NCBI GenBank assembly: GCA_016191145.1
Contig: JACPPD010000005.1
Span: forward strand, 1-64,000
From: Ignavibacteria bacterium
GTDB taxonomy: Bacteria; Bacteroidota; Ignavibacteria; Kapaibacteriales; Kapaibacteriaceae
Direction: 5' to 3'
Length of the DNA: 64,000 bases
In this document: one piece after another, positions 43,237-52,945 of the stretch
How the letters are laid out: each line of letters begins with the position of its first letter
How positions within the stretch are numbered: position 1 is the stretch's first letter
Translations under genes and position numbers: made by a program
The notes under the pieces: generated by a model
Told to the model about the DNA's origin: nothing
What the model saw: only the letters and a program-made list of their open reading frames with translations
Databases searched by the model: none

Positions 43237-44427
43237 ATGTCTGACGTTCAGCGCAAGCATGAGCATTTCATGCGTATGGCAATCGAAGAAGCGCAGAGTG
43301 CCGCAGCCAGAGGCGATGTTCCTGTAGGATGCGTTATTGTAAGGGGTGGGGAAGTGGTTGCAGCATCTGCAAACGAAATCGAATTGTCTGGCGATCCCAT
43401 CAGACATGCCGAGATGATTGCAATCAGTCTGGCAACCGAAAAAGTTGGTGCTAAATTCCTTGATGATTGCACGATATACGTTACTCTGGAACCATGCGCA
43501 ATGTGTGCCGGAGCAATTGTTCTTGCGCGGATTCCTAACCTTGTTTATGGGGCATCCGACGAAAAGACAGGAGCAGTACGTTCAGTATTCGAGATAGCTG
43601 ACGATTCCAGACTCAACCATCGGTGTACAATCCGCACTGGAGTGCTTGCAAATGATTGCTCGGAGCTGCTTTCAGAATTTTTTGAAGCACAAAGAAATCA
43701 AGTTGGCCAGCCGGATGAATCAATCGGTCCAGATCTGCACGCGAGACTCACACTAGTCCCCACCCCCATTGGCAACCTCGAAGACATTACCATCCGATCG
43801 CTAAAAGTGCTGCAAAAGTCGGATATTATACTTTGTGAGGATACGAGGACTACCGGCCGACTTCTACGGCACTTGAAAATCCATTCCAAGAGATTACTTA
43901 GTAACAATGATTACAATGAACACGAACGGGCCTCTTCCGTTGTGCAGCACATCCAGCAGGGCCGCTCGGTGGCGCTCGTCTCAGATGCAGGGATGCCGGG
44001 AATCAGCGATCCAGGGTATCGTATTGTCGAGGCATGTATCAAAGCCGGGATCCGCGTCGAGGCACTGCCTGGTCCCTCTGCGCTCACAACTGCAATAGCA
44101 GCTTCCGGACTTCCAACAGACAGGCTTTGTTTTGTGGGATTCCCGCCTCACAAAAAGGGACGCAAGCGATTTCTGGCTGAAACCCTGAATATGAGCGCAA
44201 CAATTGTGATTTTTGAATCGCCATTTCGCATCGAGCAGTTACTGCAGGAAATTATCGAGTTGGGAAGCCCCCTTACATCAGTCGTAATCGCGCGAGAATT
44301 ATCGAAGGTTCACGAAGAATACATCAGGGGTCCGGTTGCTGATGTTCTCGAACAGATTGTAAAACGCGGCGGCATACGCGGCGAGTGTGTTGTGCTGGTT
44401 GATACTCGTAAGGAGAGAGTGGACTGA
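43237..44427 (+). CDS. TadA-RsmI fusion: tRNA A34 deaminase joined to 16S rRNA C1402 ribose methyltransferase
   Basis: One uninterrupted 396-residue frame. Residues 1-152 are a complete TadA: zinc ligands H57 (HAE, with catalytic E59) and C87/C90 (PCAMC). Residues about 153-170 are a polar linker. Residues 171-396 are a complete RsmI: 'LVPTPIGNLEDITIRSLKVL', 'CEDTRTTGRLLRHL', 'VALVSDAGMPGISDPGYRIV', 'EALPGPSALTTAIAASGLP', 'GFPPHKKGRK'. The linker has no in-frame ATG, GTG or TTG, so RsmI has no separate start apart from one CTG. The two activities would be wobble inosine formation (tRNA-Arg ACG) and 2'-O-methylation of C1402. The downstream tmk overlaps by one base. Confidence 0.93.
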   Translation: MSDVQRKHEHFMRMAIEEAQSAAARGDVPVGCVIVRGGEVVAASANEIELSGDPIRHAEMIAISLATEKVGAKFLDDCTIYVTLEPCAMCAGAIVLARIPNLVYGASDEKTGAVRSVFEIADDSRLNHRCTIRTGVLANDCSELLSEFFEAQRNQVGQPDESIGPDLHARLTLVPTPIGNLEDITIRSLKVLQKSDIILCEDTRTTGRLLRHLKIHSKRLLSNNDYNEHERASSVVQHIQQGRSVALVSDAGMPGISDPGYRIVEACIKAGIRVEALPGPSALTTAIAASGLPTDRLCFVGFPPHKKGRKRFLAETLNMSATIVIFESPFRIEQLLQEIIELGSPLTSVVIARELSKVHEEYIRGPVADVLEQIVKRGGIRGECVVLVDTRKERVD

Positions 44428-45041
44428 TGTTTATTTCGTTTGAAGGCATTGATGGAAGCGGGAAGTCCACGCAATTAGTGTTGCTTCGCGAATGGTTTGA
44501 AGAGAGGGGCCGCTCGATAGTAACCATTCGAGAGCCGGGCGCCACATACCTTTCAGAGGCTATAAGGGATATTCTTCTCAGCAACAAACAGTCAATAACG
44601 GCAACAGCCGAGCTGCTGCTGTTTTCAGCTGCGAGGACGCAACTGGTAGAGACTGTTATTCAGACAAGTTTAGACCGTGGCGATGTTGTTTTGTGCGACC
44701 GATATGTTGACTCCACGACTGCCTATCAGGGCTACGGACGCCAACTGACGCTTGAATCCGTTGAAATATGTAACAGCCTGGCTGCTCGGGGAGTCATGCC
44801 TGTGCTGACGTTTTTTATCGACGTACCGTACAACGAAGCCCAAACGAGAATGCAGTTTGAGACATCGCAAGCAAAGCCCGACCGCATAGAGAGCAGCGGT
44901 CCTGAATTTTTCGAAAGGGTTCGCAGCGGATATCTTGCTATCGCCGCTCAGGAACCGTCGCGGTTCATCGTGATAAACGGTGTTCAGGAGAGAGATGCCA
45001 TTCACAGAGAGATCGTTTCAATTGTTGAAAGACGATTGTAA
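44427..45041 (+). CDS. tmk: Thymidylate kinase
   Basis: 204 residues; its ATG shares one base with the preceding TGA (TGATG). P-loop 'FEGIDGSGKSTQ' at residues 5-16, 'IREPGATYLSEAIR' (usually REPGGT), the DRY-type motif 'VVLCDRYVDSTTAYQGYGR', and a LID region with 'KPDRIESSGPEFFERVRSGY'. Phosphorylates dTMP to dTDP. Confidence 0.95.
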   Translation: MFISFEGIDGSGKSTQLVLLREWFEERGRSIVTIREPGATYLSEAIRDILLSNKQSITATAELLLFSAARTQLVETVIQTSLDRGDVVLCDRYVDSTTAYQGYGRQLTLESVEICNSLAARGVMPVLTFFIDVPYNEAQTRMQFETSQAKPDRIESSGPEFFERVRSGYLAIAAQEPSRFIVINGVQERDAIHREIVSIVERRL

Positions 45042-45111
45042 TAATTGGAATAGCACTACAGGTATCGCCATTTTCCTTAATTTTCAAGTTCATTCAACCA
45101 ACGGATTTAGG

Positions 45112-47688
45112 ATGAAGTATATTCATTTTGTACTCTCACTGTTTTTCATCGCATGTGTAATTAGTGCTCAGGCAGGTAATTCAGCCAGCATAGATGCACG
45201 GCAGTTTCTGGTGCCAGTTATCAGCGCCTCCAAGGAGACTCCTGTTAATACTCTGGCATTTGAAAATATTTTTATGCTGCAGATAGATGCAGCAAACGAT
45301 GTTTTTCATAAAGCTCCCGCCCAGTTAACGATTTCCAATTTTGCGATTCCACTTCATGGCGAGTCGACGCTGAAGCTCCGCAAAACTGCAGATGTCTTTG
45401 ATGCCAACACTCAGTTTCTTATCAATACTGCAAATGGCAAACGCCGTTTTAAGGTGCGCCCGATTTACTCCTACCTTGGCGAAGTTGAAGGTGATGCCGG
45501 ATCGAGAGTAACGCTGCATTATTCTGATGGTGATCTGACTGGATTTATTCAGCATTCGGATGGTTCGCGCACCAACATCGGACGAGACATTAAAGCAAGG
45601 GAAATTGAAGGCGCTTCGCAGCATTTCGTCTCTAATGAAAATGCTATCTCTGCCGGAAATACATTCAAGGATTTTGTTTGCGGTAACGACCTTCTACCTG
45701 TGGATGATGAAGCCATGAAAAAATCAATGGCAATTACTGCATCGAAGATTTCAAAAGGTGAATCGATTCAGCAGATGCCATTGTTGGAAATGAATTTGGC
45801 GATTGTTCTTCGGGAAGACATCGACAGCATACTGAAACGTGTCGGATACACCGATGAGCAAGAGGCGCAGCAATTCGCGAAACTTATTGCAGCGGTTTCG
45901 CAGGCATACGAAGAGGATTTAAGAACACGTCTCTACATTGGATATTTACTGGTACACACCTTAGACGAGCCGTCGGGCTATGTTAACACCGGCTCAAATC
46001 CCCCGGCTCTGCTGAGCGAATTCTCAAGGGACTGGTCGATATCCTATTCGGGTGTCGATAGAACGATTGCTCATATCTACACCGTCTCTAGGCCTTCCGG
46101 CAATGGTCAGTTTATCGGCGGTGTTGGATACGGGGGCGATGGCAGCAATGAGAAATTGTGCAGCAAGGAATACAGGGGCGGATATTCTATCAGCACAATT
46201 AATCTTACACAGGCTAGTGCAATGCCCGGTTCTCCTTATGTAAGAAATGCTTTTGTGTGGGATATGTTTGTTTCTGCACACGAAATGGGACACAACGTTG
46301 GAGCGCCCCACTCCCATAATTGCTACTGGAGCCCGCCGTTAGACACCTGTCTCTTAATAAGCGATGGGACAGATGCATGTTACAACGATCCCAGTCTGCG
46401 CCGAGTGCGAACTGGCACAATCATGAGTTATTGTCATCTTGTCAATGGCAGTTCCACAGCTTTCACTTTTGGTCCACGTATTTCCGAAGCCATGCGGTCA
46501 TGGATCGAAGATGCTCCTTGCGTGATTGAGCCACCTGCGCCAAAGCTCTCGATTACATCGCCACGCGGATCGGAGAAGTGGACAGGCGGTCAGGCTGTTA
46601 CAATTAAATGGGTGAGTTCAAAAGTATCATTGATCAATCTTGAGTACAGCCCCGATGGAGGATCGCAATGGATCCAAATAATTGGCAATAAACCCGCAGC
46701 CGATAGTGAGTATGTGTGGTCGGTTCCGTCCATTTCTGCTAACGAATTATGGATCCGCATTTCCGATGCATCGAATCCTGCTGTCAATGCCGTTTCTATT
46801 GCGTCACACTCAATTTCGATTCCGTTAACTTTTGTTTCTCCTGCAGGGGGCGAGCGAATCGGGCAAAAAACTAATTACACCATTCGGTGGGCGAAGACAA
46901 TTTCTGAAAATGTTAACCTCGACTTTGCACCCGACGGGACAACCTTTACAAGCCTCGCTGCAAATATTTCCGGAAGCTCGTACGATTGGACGACGCCCGA
47001 AATCGTAACTGAGAGTGCACGTTTACGCCTGACATCTGTTCAGAATTCTGAAGTGACAACGCAAAGCAATACGTTTGCAATCGGAGTGCCTTGGTTTAGA
47101 CTGTTGATTCCAGGCGAAGGCGCAGTGATCTGTAGTGACGTTGCTACGCAGTATAAGTGGGAAGGCGATTTTATTGATAGGATTAAAATTCAGTATTCAA
47201 TTGATGATGGCACCACGTGGAAGAATGCGCTTACCCAGGTAAGCGTGCCATTAAACCAGTTCCAAATCTTCAGCAAGGGTAGCTCGTTGAATAGTGTTGC
47301 AAGGGGAACAAAGGCTATTCTCCGCGTTGTGGAAAGCGCTCCGGATACCGTTCTTGATACACGATCAAATTTAACAGTCGATACTTGCGGAGTGGTGACG
47401 TCAGTCGATGGCTTGGCTGAAGTTTCCAATATGCAAATTACCCGCGTAGTTCCTAATCCTGCGTCAACCAACATCGAGATTAGTGTTGCGCACGCTAATT
47501 CTGGTGAAGCAGATGTTGTGCTGGTAGATGTAGCAGGACGTGAACGCGTACTGTCAACTGTTTCGTTGACCGGCAACCCCACTTCAATCATAAGTGTAGC
47601 GCTAAACAGTATTGCTCCCGGTTATTATCGGCTTATTGTAAAGTCCGGTGCATCTGTTGCAGATACACCACTGACTATTGTTCATTAA
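45112..47688 (+). CDS. Reprolysin-like (M12B-type) metalloprotease with Ig modules and T9SS sorting domain
   Basis: ATG 45112 gives a signal peptide (MKYIHFVLSLFFIACVISAQ). A propeptide-like region (about 20-210) precedes the metzincin catalytic domain with HExxHxxGxxH: H390, E391, H394 and H400 in 'HEMGHNVGAPHSHNC'. 'GTIMSYCHL' supplies the downstream Met-turn. Three Ig-like 'V.SP.GGE......Y.I.W' modules follow (about 475-780), then a T9SS domain ('ITRVVPNPASTNIEISV'). 858 residues. Probably a secreted endopeptidase that attacks host, prey or environmental protein; the substrate is unknown. Confidence 0.85.
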   Translation: MKYIHFVLSLFFIACVISAQAGNSASIDARQFLVPVISASKETPVNTLAFENIFMLQIDAANDVFHKAPAQLTISNFAIPLHGESTLKLRKTADVFDANTQFLINTANGKRRFKVRPIYSYLGEVEGDAGSRVTLHYSDGDLTGFIQHSDGSRTNIGRDIKAREIEGASQHFVSNENAISAGNTFKDFVCGNDLLPVDDEAMKKSMAITASKISKGESIQQMPLLEMNLAIVLREDIDSILKRVGYTDEQEAQQFAKLIAAVSQAYEEDLRTRLYIGYLLVHTLDEPSGYVNTGSNPPALLSEFSRDWSISYSGVDRTIAHIYTVSRPSGNGQFIGGVGYGGDGSNEKLCSKEYRGGYSISTINLTQASAMPGSPYVRNAFVWDMFVSAHEMGHNVGAPHSHNCYWSPPLDTCLLISDGTDACYNDPSLRRVRTGTIMSYCHLVNGSSTAFTFGPRISEAMRSWIEDAPCVIEPPAPKLSITSPRGSEKWTGGQAVTIKWVSSKVSLINLEYSPDGGSQWIQIIGNKPAADSEYVWSVPSISANELWIRISDASNPAVNAVSIASHSISIPLTFVSPAGGERIGQKTNYTIRWAKTISENVNLDFAPDGTTFTSLAANISGSSYDWTTPEIVTESARLRLTSVQNSEVTTQSNTFAIGVPWFRLLIPGEGAVICSDVATQYKWEGDFIDRIKIQYSIDDGTTWKNALTQVSVPLNQFQIFSKGSSLNSVARGTKAILRVVESAPDTVLDTRSNLTVDTCGVVTSVDGLAEVSNMQITRVVPNPASTNIEISVAHANSGEADVVLVDVAGRERVLSTVSLTGNPTSIISVALNSIAPGYYRLIVKSGASVADTPLTIVH

Positions 47689-47715
47689 CAACTGCAAGTT
47701 ATTGACTCATTCAGA

Positions 47716-48618
47716 ATGAGCCTCTTCAACAAGTTAGTTGTTACTACTCTGCCGGTAATTCCCAAAGGTATTGTAAAACTGGTGGCTCGGCGATACATCG
47801 CAGGGCCACTGTTGGCCGATGCCATACAGGTATCTGAACAACTTATGTTGTTAGGTGCGAGTTCAACGATTGACGTGTTGGGTGAATTTGTTGAGTCAGC
47901 CAATCGGGCACAAGAAGAAACACAGATGTCGAAAATGGTTATCGATGCAATTCGATCACGTAACCTTAATTCCTACCTAAGCGTCAAGCCAACTTCACTC
48001 GGTCTCAATATCGATAGCGAAATTGCCTATCGCAACATCACGGAAGTTGTAGCCCACGCTCGGGCATCGGGTGTGTTTGTCCGAATGGATATGGAAAACA
48101 CTCCGTTTACTTCTGCAACTCTTGATTTCTACAAACGATTGCGTAGGGATGGCTTTGATAACGTTGGAGTAGTTATACAGGCATATCTGCGCAGATCGGA
48201 AGCAGATGTGCTAGACCTGCTCCAATTCAAGCCTAGCGTAAGATTATGTAAAGGAATTTATCAAGAAAGCGAAGAACTGGCGTTTCGTGATGCTGATGAA
48301 ATCAGAAGTAATTACAAAAAATTGTTGCGCGTACTCATCGATGGCGGAGCGAGAACACACATTGCAACGCACGACGAAGAATTGTTGGCCGACGCAGAAC
48401 AACAGATTGCCCGACAACACTTGAACCCCGCTGAATATGAGTTTCAAATGCTCATGGGTGTGAGGGAAGAACGCAGAGATAAGCTTATTAAGGATGGACA
48501 TTCCGTTCGCATCTATGTACCTTTCGGTCACGACTGGTATGGATATTCTACACGGCGGCTAAAAGAAAACCCGCAGGTAGCTGGTTACATTGCAAAGGCT
48601 ATCTTTACGCGAAGATGA
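47716..48618 (+). CDS. Proline dehydrogenase (monofunctional)
   Basis: 300 residues of a TIM-barrel FAD enzyme. 'LNSYLSVKPTSLGLNID' (FAD-contacting 'KPT.LGL'), 'VFVRMDMENTPFTSATLDFY', 'VGVVIQAYLRRSEADV', 'VRLCKGIYQES', 'THIATHDEELL', 'EFQMLMGVRE' and the C-terminal 'RIYVPFGHDWYGYSTRRLKENP' are the PRODH set. Oxidises proline to pyrroline-5-carboxylate at the membrane. The partner P5C dehydrogenase is not in the window. Confidence 0.93.
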   Translation: MSLFNKLVVTTLPVIPKGIVKLVARRYIAGPLLADAIQVSEQLMLLGASSTIDVLGEFVESANRAQEETQMSKMVIDAIRSRNLNSYLSVKPTSLGLNIDSEIAYRNITEVVAHARASGVFVRMDMENTPFTSATLDFYKRLRRDGFDNVGVVIQAYLRRSEADVLDLLQFKPSVRLCKGIYQESEELAFRDADEIRSNYKKLLRVLIDGGARTHIATHDEELLADAEQQIARQHLNPAEYEFQMLMGVREERRDKLIKDGHSVRIYVPFGHDWYGYSTRRLKENPQVAGYIAKAIFTRR

Positions 48619-48634
48619 TTTTTCACCAACAATC

Positions 48635-49525
48635 ATGAAAATGCGAATTCACTGGGCGATGCTTTGGGGTTTGTGCGCCATTGTTGTAATTCAGGGATGC
48701 TCGTCGTCCAAGGGGACAACTGATACTTCGGTTGTGATTGGAACGTTTAACATTGAATGGCTTGGCGATGGCCTTGGAGACAGGAAGACCCGAACAGACC
48801 ACGACTATCTGCTGATAGCCGATATCATTGTGAAGTCTGAAGCCGACGTTCTTGGTGTGCAGGAAATTGAAAATGAGAAGGCGCTGAAGAATGTTCTTCG
48901 ATACCTCGATGATTACGATGGATTCATTTCGCAGGGCGGAGGTCAGCAACGCGTAGGAGTCATTTACAAAAAATCTGTCGAAGTGCAGCGAATCGGCGAG
49001 TACGCCCCACTAACGTTAGGTAGACCCGAAAGGCTTAGACCAGGGCTTGTGGTTTCTTGCAGGAAGGGCAAGTTCGATTGGATACAAATGATTGTGCACC
49101 TTAAGAGCACGTCGAGATACGACAGCACTGCGGAAATGGTAGATGAATCAAGACAGATTCGAACAAAGCAAGCGGAAGTGATAAAGGCGTGGGTTGATTC
49201 AGTAACATCAGGACCGGAAAAAGATATCATTATTACCGGCGATATGAACGACTATCCGCAACGACAGTTGAATCCGACAATTTCAGCGCTTTCGAATGCG
49301 CCTAACCTGTTGTTCCTGACAAGAAATCTGAAAAGCTGTGCTAATAAAAGCTGGAACGTAATCGACCACATTGTTGCTTCGGTTACCGCAAGTCAGCGGT
49401 ACAGATCGGGAAGCGAATACGTGGAAAATATACACGACTACCTGTCCGAGGCAGATGCTGAAAAGATAAGCGATCACTGTCCTGTGCTGGCGAGATTCGA
49501 AATATTAACTGCAGATACAGATTAA
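48635..49525 (+). CDS. Endonuclease/exonuclease/phosphatase-fold lipoprotein
   Basis: ATG 48635 gives a lipoprotein signal (MKMRIHWAMLWGLCAIVVIQ, then GC, lipid-attached Cys). The mature part has the EEP hallmarks: 'GTFNIEWLGDG', 'ADVLGVQEIENEKA' (metal-binding Glu), 'IIITGDMNDYP' and 'SDHCPVLA'. These are Mg2+-dependent phosphodiesterases that include DNase I-like nucleases; an exported member could degrade extracellular DNA or hydrolyse phosphoesters. An earlier in-frame start would overlap proline dehydrogenase. Convergent with the GAF protein gene. Confidence 0.88.
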   Translation: MKMRIHWAMLWGLCAIVVIQGCSSSKGTTDTSVVIGTFNIEWLGDGLGDRKTRTDHDYLLIADIIVKSEADVLGVQEIENEKALKNVLRYLDDYDGFISQGGGQQRVGVIYKKSVEVQRIGEYAPLTLGRPERLRPGLVVSCRKGKFDWIQMIVHLKSTSRYDSTAEMVDESRQIRTKQAEVIKAWVDSVTSGPEKDIIITGDMNDYPQRQLNPTISALSNAPNLLFLTRNLKSCANKSWNVIDHIVASVTASQRYRSGSEYVENIHDYLSEADAEKISDHCPVLARFEILTADTD

Positions 49526-49550
49526 CGTTGTAGCAACGCGCTGAAAGTAA

Positions 49551-51887
49551 TTAACTAAATACAGTTACTTTATTCTGAAGCTGTGCGCTAATATCCAATG
49601 CAGACGCAGCGTTTTGTAACAGAGTATCCCACGAGTCGCGCGGGTTTGCCTGAGCGATTCCTGCAGAAATCGTTGTCGTAATCCGTTTGCCGTCTACATC
49701 AAGCGGAGTGCTGGCAATATCCCGACGCAGGCCTTCCGTCCAGAAGTGCGCTTCGTGAGATGTATACGCCACCAACCCAACAACGATTACGTCGTCGGAA
49801 TATCTGCCGATAACGTCGTACTCGCGAATCTGCCCCTGAATACGACTTAACACATGACTCAGGATGATACGTTGAATTTTTTCGGTTTCGAGTCCGCGTC
49901 CTGGACGCTGAGGATCAGTTTTAATGAGGCACACCGTAAGCGGGAGTTGATAATCTGTAGATCGGGCAAACTCTTCGCGTACGCGCGATTCAAAACCCGA
50001 CAAGTTTAGAATGCCTGTGTCGTAATCCAGCAAAGCCGAATCCTGCAGACGTTCGAGCCCCCTAATCTGTTCAATAAGCGTTCCTGCATGGTCTGCAAGC
50101 GTTTCGGCAATTGCTACGTCCTGTTGGGACAGCGATCCTTCGTTGTTCTCGAGAAACATTGCGCCATACGTGCTATGTGTAGACCTCATTGGCAATGCTA
50201 TAAACTGAGCGCCAACCACATTTGGTTCTTTGGGAGTGATGCGGGTTGATTGATTCGACGACGTTGAAGAAACGACACGTCCCGATGTAATGCATTGTCC
50301 CACAGCGGTTCGAGTTAAATCTACAGCCGAACCGATGAGAGAATGATAATCTTCGATAACAGATTGCACATCGCGAACAGTCCATTCATGCCGCGTATGG
50401 TCGTACACAACATATCCAATTGTACTAACCTCCATGAGCCTGATAACGGTATCCGTTAACGCAGAAAGAACTCTCTCGACGGACGATGGCGAGTCCTGCG
50501 AAACTGTCTTAAAAGTCTGCAGTGCATCAAGTACCCGCGATTTCTGCTGCAAATCGAACTTGGTAGTGTAGGATGATACTAAACCGGATATGAGTTTTGT
50601 GAAATGACCGAAAAACCCAACGGTAACATCGGAATAGGCATCTTCAATCTTTGAATCCGCGCACAGTACGCCAACAACATTGCCGCGGTAGTAGACGGGA
50701 ACACCAACAAAAGACAATGTGCCAGCGCGGTATCGATAGTATGAAAGCAAGTCCAGTTCAGCGGCTGGACTAATCTCGGTAAGTATTTCCGGTCGTCCAT
50801 CTAATGCTATCTGGCTTACTACATCGCGCCCAAGTGGGATTTTACGTTCTTTTATAAATTCTTCTGTAGCATCGGAAATACTCGCTTCGAGGACGAGTTC
50901 ATTTTTCTCTTTATTGAACCAAAAGAAAGCAGCCGTTCGGGCATTGGTTGCGGATCGGATAACCATGAGGACGCGGTTTAGAAGATAGTCGAATTCCTTA
51001 CGAGGCTCCTCCGACGATTCCATCTCGTCGTCGTTGTCGGCCATGAATGCCGACACTGCAATCTCCGATTTACGTTTTCGTACCGGAACCTCTTGCGATA
51101 CCTCCTCTTGCGAGACATCTTGCACAGATATCCCGTGCTCCATTTCTTCTGCAACAGGAACGTCGGGTACATCAGCTACCCGCGTTGTCTGCACGGCAGT
51201 CTCGGTGGTCTTCTCTGTCTGTTTATCCTGAGACTTCGGCCGAACGATAACATCGTCAGAAAGTTTAATTTCTTCCGTTATAGGTCCGGTAACTGCTGGA
51301 AACACTGGTGCAAACGAAGGCTGGGCGCGCTGTTCAGATTTTCCTGCTACGCGGGAGTTAATGGCAAGTGCCGGCTCTTTCGCATCGGCTGATGCCGAGC
51401 GTTTGCCGAGAATGCGCACCGAAGAGACGGCATCGCCCAGTTCTGTTTCGAGAGGAACAGCGGGCGTCCGTACCGTTTCCAATTGCTTCTCTGGCAACAT
51501 TTCATTCTTTGGTGTCTCATCGTCCCAAAGAGCTATCTGCTTTTCGTCGACAACAGATTCATGATCGCTTTCATCAACGCCGAACGTGTCTTTGTACTCC
51601 TTGCTGTCGAACACCCGACTTGTTTTAAGCGGATCGCGTTTTACCTGTGATTCAATAGACGGACTATCGGATGGGCGCGGAGCACGGTTGCCAGACATAT
51701 CGGCAAGACGCGGCGACACCATCATAAACAAAGCAACGCCGCCGAGTATGGTGATACATACGCCAATGAGTCTAACAGCCATTTCATCAAGGAACAACGC
51801 AATGAAGAGGCCAAGAGCGATCACTACGAAGGCGATACTATCGCTTGGGAGAAAAACTTTGCGAAGATCGACTTTGCGTCTGAGCAT
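49551..51887 (-). CDS. Membrane protein with two GAF domains and a degenerate GGDEF domain
   Basis: 778 residues: two N-terminal transmembrane helices (about 15-60), about 230 residues of disordered Glu/Val/Thr-rich linker, two GAF domains (about 300-445 and 455-605; 'FVGVPVYYRGNVVGVLCADS', 'FIALPMRSTHSTYGAMFLEN'), and a diguanylate-cyclase-type C-terminal domain. The active-site region reads 'VIGRYSDDVIVVGL' (G694-L705) where active enzymes have R.GGDEF, so it should not make c-di-GMP. Likely a sensor or scaffold protein at the inner membrane. Last gene of a three-gene minus-strand group, 2 nt after an exported lipoprotein gene. Confidence 0.85.
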   Translation of the reverse strand: MLRRKVDLRKVFLPSDSIAFVVIALGLFIALFLDEMAVRLIGVCITILGGVALFMMVSPRLADMSGNRAPRPSDSPSIESQVKRDPLKTSRVFDSKEYKDTFGVDESDHESVVDEKQIALWDDETPKNEMLPEKQLETVRTPAVPLETELGDAVSSVRILGKRSASADAKEPALAINSRVAGKSEQRAQPSFAPVFPAVTGPITEEIKLSDDVIVRPKSQDKQTEKTTETAVQTTRVADVPDVPVAEEMEHGISVQDVSQEEVSQEVPVRKRKSEIAVSAFMADNDDEMESSEEPRKEFDYLLNRVLMVIRSATNARTAAFFWFNKEKNELVLEASISDATEEFIKERKIPLGRDVVSQIALDGRPEILTEISPAAELDLLSYYRYRAGTLSFVGVPVYYRGNVVGVLCADSKIEDAYSDVTVGFFGHFTKLISGLVSSYTTKFDLQQKSRVLDALQTFKTVSQDSPSSVERVLSALTDTVIRLMEVSTIGYVVYDHTRHEWTVRDVQSVIEDYHSLIGSAVDLTRTAVGQCITSGRVVSSTSSNQSTRITPKEPNVVGAQFIALPMRSTHSTYGAMFLENNEGSLSQQDVAIAETLADHAGTLIEQIRGLERLQDSALLDYDTGILNLSGFESRVREEFARSTDYQLPLTVCLIKTDPQRPGRGLETEKIQRIILSHVLSRIQGQIREYDVIGRYSDDVIVVGLVAYTSHEAHFWTEGLRRDIASTPLDVDGKRITTTISAGIAQANPRDSWDTLLQNAASALDISAQLQNKVTVFS

Positions 51888-51889
51888 GT

Positions 51890-52945
51890 TCAGTTCGGGA
51901 GTAGCTCGATCTCGTAGCGTGTTTCGTTTGACTGTGTGAGGGTACGCTTCTGGCGCGATGTGGGATCCATCACACTCGCCTTAACGCTGAAAGATATGCT
52001 GTTCTTCTTTGCAATAGTAGCGCCATTCTCCAAATCAATAACGGCGTGCGATTTTCCGCGAACAGAAGACTTTTGAAGTTCAGCCATTACTCCCATCTGC
52101 GGCGAGGGCGGATTAAGCCTTATCGCCCCTGTAAGATCTGCCTCGATGGTTGCAATACGTCGTCCCTTAACAACCTTAACGCTTACAAGCCTGTATGTTG
52201 TTGTGGTTTCTGCAGAGAAGAGTGGTCCAAGATTTGCCAATTGTGAATTTGTCCAGCTACGGGTTGAATCAAGATTGGTTTTGGGAAACATCAGATATTC
52301 CATTCCAACGAACTTGCCATACAATGCGCTTTCTAAAAAACGAATGGCCTCCATTCGTGCCTGATCGCTTGCGGGCGCGTTCGGGAGTTTCTTAGCGATT
52401 TTGTTAAATACAAGTGAGACGCCGCCGATTTCTTGAATCTTTCCATCACTACCAATGGTTACGGTTACTGTTTCACCAACAGGACCCATCTGAATAACTC
52501 TTGTTGGATCGGATGGATTCGCAGAATCGCGTGAGGAAAAATGAGTCTCATTGAGAATTCTTTTATCAGAATTGTGCGTTGCCTTCATGTCGATGGCTAC
52601 TGTATCAATCCTCATGGTGAACTGCAGGGCGCCGTCGCTGCGCGGAGCCAGGCCATTCTTCGTGTACACGTGACTTGCGAACGTTGAAATTATCATCGAA
52701 TCCTGAACGTCGTCCGACCACTCCTTAATACGATACCGGAATTTCATTCCATTCTCAATTTTCAAAGAAATCCTGATATCATTCAGCGATTCACCTTCCA
52801 AAACCTTGCCCGATGCTGTATCTGCCACAGAAATTTGGGTAGTACTATCGGCCGATGAGATCTCCTGAACTAATTTTTCCCCTTGACAGGCGCCCAAAAG
52901 AACAGCAGCAGCAAGCAGTGCAATGAGTCTGCAACGATTTACCAT
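51890..52945 (-). CDS. Putative lipoprotein, unknown function
   Basis: ATG 52945, overlapping the end of the upstream gene (ATGGTAA). Lipoprotein signal 'CRLIALLAAAVLLGACQGEK' with a good LGAC lipobox. The mature part (about 330 residues) is beta-rich, with 'GMKFRYRIKEWSDDVQD...' and 'GETVTVTIGSDGKIQEIGG', which may relate to the DUF6263 type; I am not certain. The neighbouring exported protein (52939-53898) shares some pattern ('YSDTVTSKLAKYTGGYYEI', 'YEITETTS...'), so the two may be distant relatives. Confidence 0.7.
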   Translation of the reverse strand: MVNRCRLIALLAAAVLLGACQGEKLVQEISSADSTTQISVADTASGKVLEGESLNDIRISLKIENGMKFRYRIKEWSDDVQDSMIISTFASHVYTKNGLAPRSDGALQFTMRIDTVAIDMKATHNSDKRILNETHFSSRDSANPSDPTRVIQMGPVGETVTVTIGSDGKIQEIGGVSLVFNKIAKKLPNAPASDQARMEAIRFLESALYGKFVGMEYLMFPKTNLDSTRSWTNSQLANLGPLFSAETTTTYRLVSVKVVKGRRIATIEADLTGAIRLNPPSPQMGVMAELQKSSVRGKSHAVIDLENGATIAKKNSISFSVKASVMDPTSRQKRTLTQSNETRYEIELLPN

